Source: Myxococcales bacterium
Lineage (GTDB): Bacteria > Myxococcota_A > Bradymonadia > Bradymonadales > Bradymonadaceae
Length of the DNA stretch: 8,621 nucleotides
Direction: 5' to 3'
NCBI GenBank assembly: GCA_007120615.1
Contig: SKNI01000698.1
Coordinates: 1 to 8,621, forward strand
Shown here: in pieces, positions 3,669-8,621 of the stretch
Layout of the letters: each line of letters starts with the position of its first letter
Position numbering within the stretch: the stretch's first letter is position 1
Translations under genes and position numbers: made by a program
The notes under the pieces: generated by a model
The model's input: the letters and a program-made list of their open reading frames with translations, nothing else
Databases searched by the model: none
What the model was told of the DNA's origin: nothing

Positions 3669-5516
3669 ATGACCAGCAACACGATCAGAAGCGCGGCTCA
3701 CCAAACGATCCGCATCGCCAGTGTTTTCGCCGTTACTCTCGCCGTCATGGCTCTCTCCATGGCCGATGCCGAGGCCTGTGACTCCTGCAATGACGCCTTT
3801 GCCCGATCCATCATGGAAGCACGAAGTGATTCTCTCACCGGCCAGGATTTACAGAAGGCCATGCAGAACCAGGCCGGACTGGCGGGGATCTCCAACAGCG
3901 CCCTGGCCCAGGCCAATATCGAGCGACAGGTCGATCAGGGTAATATGGTCGTCGCTCAGGCCCGCACCCCTCAGGTCGCTGCTGCCGGAAGCGCCAGCGC
4001 CAGCGCCGCCGCTACTGCTCGCCCCCAGGTGGACCTCGATGAGATTTTTAAAAACTCCGACTTCATCGACATCGTAAATCGCGATAACGCGCTCGATACC
4101 CCGGCCACCAGCTACGTGCCCCAGGACGCCGAGCCGGACGTCAGCTTCACCGTCGTCCTCGACGAGGGAAAGACCTATATCGGCCAGGGCGTGATGTATG
4201 ACGGATTTTTGATCGACGGCAGCATCCCCGGTCAGACCATCATCGTCACCGAAGGCGATATCGTGGAGATGACCATTAAGAACAAGGGGACCGTCCCTCA
4301 CGGCGCTTCCATCCACGCTGCCTATACCCAGACCTCCGCTCACGTCGGCAATGTCGAAGCCGGTGAGACAAAGTCGGTGCGCTTTCGAGTCAATCACCCC
4401 GGCGTCTATATGTACCACTGTGCGCCAGGCGGCCATGCCATTCCCATGCACGTCCTCTTTGGACAGTATGGAATGATGGTGGTGGAGCCCAAAGACAAGA
4501 AATACAAACTCGAAGAAGAGCTCGGACACGGACCGGACCTAAGCCTCTATATTCTGCAGCATGAGATCTACGCCAGCGGCAAAGACGCCATTGAAGGAAA
4601 CCCCATGTACACCGCCTTCAACGGTCGCGTATTCCGCTATGTGGAAGAGCCCATCGTCGCCAAACCCGGCGATTATGTGCGAGTTCACTACCTCAATATC
4701 GGCCCTAATAACGTCTCTACCTTTCACCTGGTGGGAATCATCTGGGATTACGTCTACTGGCAGGGTCACCCCGAGGCGTGGATGCCGGGAGGCCAGACCG
4801 TTACCTCCGGCCCTTCCGACTCCTGGGTGATCGAATTCCGGGTTCCCCCGGAAGAGGGAGCCTATCTGATGCTCGATCACTCCGTGGGCGGAACCAGCCG
4901 TGGAGCCATCGGCGTACTCGTCGCCGACAACGACGCCGATCGCTCCGAGACCATTCTCTCCGACGGACCGAAATATACGGAGGCAGAGCTGGCCGAGATG
5001 GAAGAGAAGGCGGTTCGCACCATCTCTCCCTTCAATATCGGAGACTCCCCTGCTGATCGACCCGTGGTGTACGGTCCCGACGTCGATGAGGTCCACGTCC
5101 AGATCATCGGCAATTCCTACCACCCCAAAGTCATCGAGGTGGAGCCGGGTACCAAGATCACCTGGACCAACGAGGACGTCTTCACCTATATGGACGGCGA
5201 GTTCAGCGGCATCCACAACGCCGTCGGGGTCAAGGGACCGGAGCAATTCGCAACCTCCATGCTCGCCCACGCCGAAAGCGGCAGCTTCACCCCCACCGAG
5301 GCCGGCGAGTACGACTATATCTGTACTCCTCACCCCTATATGAAGGGGCGAATCATCGTCCGGGACGCCGCCGAGGCCCCCGCCGACAAAAGCGGCGGAT
5401 GCAACACCGTCACCGCCGCCCCGACCCTCACCTTCGCCTTCCTCGTCATGGTCATGATCGGCCTGGCCCTTCGGTTCCGTCGCAACTACGAGACCATCGA
5501 GCCTGCTGAGAGCTGA
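3669..5516 (+). CDS. nirK: NirK-type copper nitrite reductase with extra C-terminal amicyanin-like cupredoxin domain and membrane anchor
   Basis: A 615-residue exported copper protein; ordinary NirK is about 350-400. NirK reduces nitrite to NO in the periplasm. Regions: signal peptide (about 12-36, cleavage after AEA), an unassigned N-terminal segment with C37-x2-C40 and an Ala/Ser-rich linker (to about 118), two NirK cupredoxin domains (about 155-425), a third cupredoxin domain (about 468-565), and a tail with G576-G577-C578, a helix (581-601) and R602-F-R-R. In the NirK core, type 2 copper ligands H216, H250 and H404 and the catalytic His (H353) are present, as are type 1 ligands H211, C251 and H261. 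Two key residues differ: the catalytic Asp position is S214, and the axial Met position (H261 plus 5) is Q266. Domain 3 keeps a full type 1 site (H516, C552, H555, M558) with an amicyanin-like CTPHPYM loop. Start supported by TAGGAGG 6 bases upstream. Family clear; nitrite activity needs proof. Confidence 0.88.
   Translation: MTSNTIRSAAHQTIRIASVFAVTLAVMALSMADAEACDSCNDAFARSIMEARSDSLTGQDLQKAMQNQAGLAGISNSALAQANIERQVDQGNMVVAQARTPQVAAAGSASASAAATARPQVDLDEIFKNSDFIDIVNRDNALDTPATSYVPQDAEPDVSFTVVLDEGKTYIGQGVMYDGFLIDGSIPGQTIIVTEGDIVEMTIKNKGTVPHGASIHAAYTQTSAHVGNVEAGETKSVRFRVNHPGVYMYHCAPGGHAIPMHVLFGQYGMMVVEPKDKKYKLEEELGHGPDLSLYILQHEIYASGKDAIEGNPMYTAFNGRVFRYVEEPIVAKPGDYVRVHYLNIGPNNVSTFHLVGIIWDYVYWQGHPEAWMPGGQTVTSGPSDSWVIEFRVPPEEGAYLMLDHSVGGTSRGAIGVLVADNDADRSETILSDGPKYTEAELAEMEEKAVRTISPFNIGDSPADRPVVYGPDVDEVHVQIIGNSYHPKVIEVEPGTKITWTNEDVFTYMDGEFSGIHNAVGVKGPEQFATSMLAHAESGSFTPTEAGEYDYICTPHPYMKGRIIVRDAAEAPADKSGGCNTVTAAPTLTFAFLVMVMIGLALRFRRNYETIEPAES
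5394..5513 (+). other. MYXO-CTERM-like C-terminal sorting/anchor signal of the NirK-type protein
   Basis: Codons 576-615 encode Gly-Gly-Cys, a hydrophobic helix of about 20 residues, then Arg-Phe-Arg-Arg. This order (invariant Cys, helix, Arg cluster) is that of the MYXO-CTERM signal processed by myxosortases in Myxococcota. A ten-residue polar tail after the Arg cluster is longer than usual. If not processed, the segment would simply anchor the protein by its C-terminus with the copper domains in the periplasm. Confidence 0.55.
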
Positions 5517-5554
5517 TCCATTCGCAGCATCTGCTCACAAAAGTGCCGATAAAG

Positions 5555-5595
5555 AAGCCCCCGATTCTCCAAAGAGAGTCGGGGGCTTGCCTTTT
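5555..5595 (+). terminator. Strong intrinsic terminator after nirK
   Basis: A 15-pair hairpin with one G-T pair: arm 5555-5569 pairs with 5574-5588 around a 4-base loop (5570-5573), with a GC-rich base of the stem (GCCCCCGA/TCGGGGGC). A short T run (5592-5595) follows 3 bases after the stem. It ends the nirK unit 38 bases past the stop and separates it from the peptidase gene. Confidence 0.88.
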
Positions 5596-5644
5596 CACAC
5601 TCCTGAATTAACTTTTTCCCAACTTCATCATCTCAGGGGACCCG

Positions 5645-6970
5645 ATGACAAAACCAGCACCGAGCAGCGTCAACATTTATCAGGAGATCTATTCATGGGC
5701 CAAAGAACTCTTCCCCATCTGCCGTAGTTTGACCGGGGAAGGGACCCGGCAGACCCTGCGGTATTTCAAACGAATCTTGCCTCAGATGAAAATCTACGAG
5801 GTGCCCTCCGGGACCAAAGCCTTTGACTGGGAGGTCCCGCCGGAGTGGAATATCCGAGACGCCTATATCAAAGATCAAAACGGCCAGAAGATCGTCGACT
5901 TCGCGGACCACAACCTGCACCTGGTGGGATACTCCGAACCCATCGATGAAGTGATGAGCCTGGAAAGATTGCAAGAGCATCTTCACTCCCGAGAAGACCG
6001 GCCCCACGCCATTCCCTACGTGACCTCTTACTACAAACGAAATTGGGGCTTTTGCCTGCCTCATGCTCAGCGCGAGAACCTCAAGCCAGGCGACTACCAC
6101 GTGCATATCGACAGCACTCTGGAGCCGGGCTCGATGACCTACGGGGAGTTGATCCTCAAAGGCCGAGAGGAACGGGAAGTCTTATTGTCCACCTATATCT
6201 GCCATCCCTCCTTGGGAAACGACGAGATCTCCGGCCCCGTGGTCACCGCCGCTCTGGCCCGGTGGCTCGCCGCAAAAACCGACCGCAGGCTCACCTATCG
6301 AATCGTCTTCGTTCCCGAGACCATCGGCTCGATCGTGTATCTGAGTCGCAACCTGGAGGAGATGAAGAGAAATACCGACGCCGGCTTCGTCCTCACCTGC
6401 GTCGGCGACGACCGCGCGTACTCCTTTTTGCCCTCTCGACAGGGCGACACCCTGGCCGACCGGGTCGCAAGACACGCACTTCGCCACCAGGTAGGTGAGT
6501 TCAATAGTTATAGCTTCATGGATCGCGGAAGCGACGAGCGGCAATATTGCAGCGTGGGCGTGGATTTACCGGTGGCCTCACTGATGCGCTCGAAATATCA
6601 CGAGTACCCCGAGTACCACACCTCCGATGACGACCTGAATCTGATCTCTCCCGAGGGCCTGGGCGGTGCTTTTGAACTCTACCGGACCGTTCTTTTGACC
6701 CTGGAGCACAACAAGGTCTACCGAACCACCGTTTGCTGCGAACCTCAGCTCGGCAAGAGAGGACTTTATCCCACCTTGAGCACCGTCGAAGGAGGTCGCG
6801 GCAAGCGATGGTTAAGGGTGCTTCGAAATATCCTGGCCTACGCCGACGGGACCATGGATCTCATCGCCCTGGCAAACCGAATCGAAGCCAGCGCCACCGA
6901 GTGCATTCCCATCATCGACCGACTCCTGGAAGAGAATCTTCTGGAGGAAATTTCTCAGCCCGGCTTATAG
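5645..6970 (+). CDS. DUF4910/DUF2172-family zinc aminopeptidase-like protein (M28-like)
   Basis: A 441-residue, apparently cytoplasmic protein without signal peptide, the usual length for this family (peptidase M28-like domain with an inserted DUF2172 domain and a C-terminal winged helix). Probable zinc-site residues are H187 in CHPSL, D193 in GNDEIS, E225 in PETIGS and H325 in YHTSDDD. The N-terminal RSLTGEGTRQT motif (27-37) and WNIRDAYI (68-75) are also characteristic. The C-terminal stretch from about 380 fits the winged helix. Homologues are often found in surface-polysaccharide or other biosynthetic clusters and their substrate is not established. It starts 50 bases after the nirK terminator with ribosome binding site CAGGGGA (5634-5640), so it is a separate unit. 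Its stop (TAG, 6968-6970) lies directly beside the stop of the convergent transporter gene, which it overlaps by 6 bases. Family confident; substrate unknown. Confidence 0.87.
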   Translation: MTKPAPSSVNIYQEIYSWAKELFPICRSLTGEGTRQTLRYFKRILPQMKIYEVPSGTKAFDWEVPPEWNIRDAYIKDQNGQKIVDFADHNLHLVGYSEPIDEVMSLERLQEHLHSREDRPHAIPYVTSYYKRNWGFCLPHAQRENLKPGDYHVHIDSTLEPGSMTYGELILKGREEREVLLSTYICHPSLGNDEISGPVVTAALARWLAAKTDRRLTYRIVFVPETIGSIVYLSRNLEEMKRNTDAGFVLTCVGDDRAYSFLPSRQGDTLADRVARHALRHQVGEFNSYSFMDRGSDERQYCSVGVDLPVASLMRSKYHEYPEYHTSDDDLNLISPEGLGGAFELYRTVLLTLEHNKVYRTTVCCEPQLGKRGLYPTLSTVEGGRGKRWLRVLRNILAYADGTMDLIALANRIEASATECIPIIDRLLEENLLEEISQPGL

Positions 6971-8467
6971 TCCCCACACCACCGGCAGCCATAGCCACCC
7001 CACCAACGCAATAAACACGGCAAACGCCAGATTCAGCCAGATCCCGGCTCGCATCATCTGACGCATGGTGACGTATTCCGATGCGAAGACCACCGCGTTC
7101 GGAGGCGTAGCAATGGGCAGCATAAACGCACAGGATGCGGCGGTGACCACGGTGATCATCAACACGTAGGGATGGACCCCTACTACGACGGCGACCACGG
7201 CGACGATGGGCACAAAAATCGTGGCCGTCGACGTATTGGAGGTCACCTCGGTCAAAAAGATAACCAACAGCACCAGCGCCCCCAGGACCAGTAATATCGG
7301 GGCGTTTTCCAGTCCATGAAGTTGACCCGCCAGCCACCCTGCCAGCCCACTCTTTTCAATTCCGCTGGCCAGCGCCAGTCCCCCGCCGAAGAGGATCAAA
7401 ATCCCCCAGGGGACCTCGCGAACGTCGTTCCATTCCAGCAAAAATTCGTCGGCCCCCAGCCGCGCAGGGATCAAAAACAAAAGCAACGCTCCTAAGATAG
7501 CGATAGACGTATCGGTCAACCCGCCCAGACCAACGCCCTGAAGTACCGGCGCCAGGGCTCCGCGCACGATCCACAACCCGGCGACCAGACTGAACACAAA
7601 GAGCACTCGCCCCTCGGGTCCTCGAATCGGACCCAGCGCTTTATGCTGCGCGTCGATGAGGTCGGCGAGCCCCGGAAACTCGCCAAGTTTCAGGGGATGA
7701 GCGATATAGGTGAGATAAAACCACACCCCGATCAGCCCCAGCATCGACACGGGCAGTCCGTAGAGCATCCACTGCAAAAACGAGATCTCGACGCCGTGAA
7801 CCTGAGAGACATACCCCACAAAAATCGCATTCGGTGGACTCCCAATAATTGTAGCGATTCCGCCGATGGAGGCCGCATAGGCGATGCCCAACATCAAACT
7901 CATTCCAAAGGGGAAATGACCCGGTCGGACATCGATATCCATAGCATCGCGCTGCAAAAGCGTCGCCAATTGCCCCACCACCGCCAGGCCGATGGGGACC
8001 ATCATCATGGCGCTCGCCGTATTCGAGATCCACATCGATAAAAAAGCCGTGGCCACCATAAACCCCAGGATCAACCGCCTGGGCTGAACCCCGAAGAGTC
8101 GGATGATGGTCACCGCGATCCGTCGATGAAGCCCCCACTTCTGAATCGCGATGGCCACCAGAAATCCGCCCAGAAAAAGGTAGATCAACTCGTGACCGTA
8201 ATTCTGGGTCGTCTCCTGGGTGCTCAACACCCCGGTCAGCGGGAATAGCAGAATCGGAACCAGAGCGGTCGCGTAAATGGGAATCGCCTCGGTGAGCCAC
8301 CAGATGGCCATCAATAACGTCACCGCTGCCGCCGCCTGTCCCGCCGGCTCAAGCCCCTCGATTCCCGTCCCCAACATCAGCAGCAAGAATACCACCGGGC
8401 CCGTCACCAGACCGATCACGCGAATCGACGGAAAACTCTTGGATGAATTCTCCTCTTCCTCGCTCAC
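6965..8467 (-). CDS. DASS/SLC13-family sodium-coupled anion transporter
   Basis: A 500-residue polytopic inner-membrane protein (about 11-12 helices) of the divalent anion/sodium symporter family, which takes up C4-dicarboxylates, citrate, sulfate or related oxyanions. It has both inverted-repeat signatures: S148-N-T with downstream P211-P-N, and S410-N-T with P455-P-N; the Ser-Asn-Thr motifs bind the substrate carboxylates and flank sodium sites in VcINDY. The N-terminus is hydrophilic and acidic (1-14). Translation starts at GTG (8465-8467), whose bases overlap the TGA stop of the upstream moaB-like gene (GTGA), with ribosome binding site GGAGGA 6 bases before it. That coupling makes co-expression with molybdopterin synthesis likely, and raises an oxyanion substrate as a possibility, but the sequence alone cannot separate carboxylate from oxyanion. 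It converges on the peptidase gene with no terminator between them. Confidence 0.9.
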   Translation of the reverse strand: MSEEEENSSKSFPSIRVIGLVTGPVVFLLLMLGTGIEGLEPAGQAAAAVTLLMAIWWLTEAIPIYATALVPILLFPLTGVLSTQETTQNYGHELIYLFLGGFLVAIAIQKWGLHRRIAVTIIRLFGVQPRRLILGFMVATAFLSMWISNTASAMMMVPIGLAVVGQLATLLQRDAMDIDVRPGHFPFGMSLMLGIAYAASIGGIATIIGSPPNAIFVGYVSQVHGVEISFLQWMLYGLPVSMLGLIGVWFYLTYIAHPLKLGEFPGLADLIDAQHKALGPIRGPEGRVLFVFSLVAGLWIVRGALAPVLQGVGLGGLTDTSIAILGALLLFLIPARLGADEFLLEWNDVREVPWGILILFGGGLALASGIEKSGLAGWLAGQLHGLENAPILLVLGALVLLVIFLTEVTSNTSTATIFVPIVAVVAVVVGVHPYVLMITVVTAASCAFMLPIATPPNAVVFASEYVTMRQMMRAGIWLNLAFAVFIALVGWLWLPVVWGL

Positions 8468-8621
8468 TTCGATCCTCCATCGCAGGGCCGTGCCGCCGCG
8501 TGAAGAAGTCCGGTGAGGATGGCCTGTGCCGTTTCATCGGCTCCTGCCGAACTTCCCGGGAAGGTCGCCACAAGCGCTTTGCTCACCATTCCGGCCACCC
8601 CACGGGAGAGCATGGCATAAG
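8464..8621 (-). CDS. moaB: MoaB/Mog-family molybdopterin biosynthesis protein, C-terminal fragment (window edge)
   Basis: On the minus strand the frame is open from the window edge to TGA at 8464-8466, encoding about 52 C-terminal residues. They contain the MoaB/MogA hallmark MLSRGVAG, a PGSS turn and an A-A-A-R-P-C ending, close to the order SR-x-VAG, PGS, R-P-C at the C-terminus of E. coli MoaB. The family binds molybdopterin and takes part in its adenylylation or in related Moco steps in the cytoplasm. The rest of the gene (about 110-120 residues) lies beyond the window, so a MoaC-MoaB fusion cannot be excluded. The stop overlaps the GTG of the transporter gene by a GTGA junction, indicating an operon. 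The short length lowers certainty a little. Confidence 0.78.
   Translation of the reverse strand, partial: YAMLSRGVAGMVSKALVATFPGSSAGADETAQAILTGLLHAAARPCDGGSK
8473..8478 (-). promoter_or_regulatory. Ribosome binding site that fixes the GTG start of the SLC13 transporter
   Basis: GGAGGA read on the minus strand, 6 bases before the GTG at 8467 and inside the end of the moaB-like gene. No in-frame ATG competes nearby, so the GTG start rests on this site and on the 4-base overlap with the preceding stop. Confidence 0.7.

Noticed and set aside
4725..4748. Apparent loss of the NirK catalytic His because GIIW replaces the GGHG of A. faecalis NirK
   Set aside because: The catalytic His is the earlier one (H353 in FHLVG), which is kept; the second His of that motif is a non-essential residue that class II NirKs also lack.
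3849..5333. Two long minus-strand open frames (226 and 264 codons) opposite nirK
   Set aside because: They are shadows of the high-GC nirK coding frame, with no ribosome binding site or recognisable domain, while the + strand carries clear copper-site motifs.
7641..8300. Long minus-strand frame (219 codons) inside the transporter gene
   Set aside because: It overlaps the SLC13 frame, which has family motifs throughout; the alternative product is Arg/Gly-rich without membrane helices or known motifs.

Overview
The window reads as the genome of a Gram-negative bacterium with a periplasmic, copper-based nitrite/NO chemistry locus. Two predicted periplasmic lipoproteins and a long NirK with a GlyGlyCys + membrane helix + Arg tail (resembling the MYXO-CTERM sorting signal) suggest Myxococcota or a related former deltaproteobacterium; this host assignment is inference from one motif plus moderately high GC. 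No mobile element, CRISPR array, tRNA or rRNA was seen. The window is gene-dense and no gap exceeds about 130 bases.

Layout. (1) 2-496, +: C-terminal three quarters of a RIC/YtfE/ScdA di-iron protein that repairs NO-damaged Fe-S clusters. (2) 535-1545, -: a sigma54 enhancer-binding (NtrC-type) regulator with no recognisable sensor domain, only a short Cys-containing N-terminus. (3) From a 123-base divergent spacer, + strand: two coupled four-helix membrane proteins (1669-2091, 2091-2492) that are paralogues with a conserved His/Gly-Trp/Gln pattern. (4) 2609-3076: a cupredoxin lipoprotein. (5) 3187-3597: a monohaem cytochrome c lipoprotein. (6) 3669-5516: a NirK-type copper protein with an extra C-terminal amicyanin-like domain and membrane anchor, closed by a strong intrinsic terminator at 5555-5595. 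(7) 5645-6970, +: a DUF4910/DUF2172 M28-like aminopeptidase. (8) 6965-8467, -: a DASS/SLC13 transporter whose GTG start overlaps the stop of (9) a MoaB molybdopterin-biosynthesis gene (8464-8621, -, partial).

How the genes fit together. The lipoproteins and NirK form a plausible membrane-tethered electron chain (cytochrome c and/or cupredoxin to the NirK C-terminal cupredoxin to type 1 Cu to type 2 Cu), with RIC as damage control against the NO produced. Three copies of a strict palindrome TGATC-N2-GATCA lie in the two spacers ahead of the cupredoxin and cytochrome genes. They match the FNR/DNR/NNR-family half-site layout (TGAT-N4-ATCA), and the proximal copies sit at class II activator distance from -10-like hexamers, so anaerobic/NO-responsive control is likely. 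The most unusual points are the NirK active-site substitutions (Asp to Ser at the type 2 site, axial Met to Gln at the type 1 site) and the tandem small haem-copper-oxidase-like membrane proteins. The right third (peptidase, transporter, moaB) is functionally separate apart from a possible molybdenum link.
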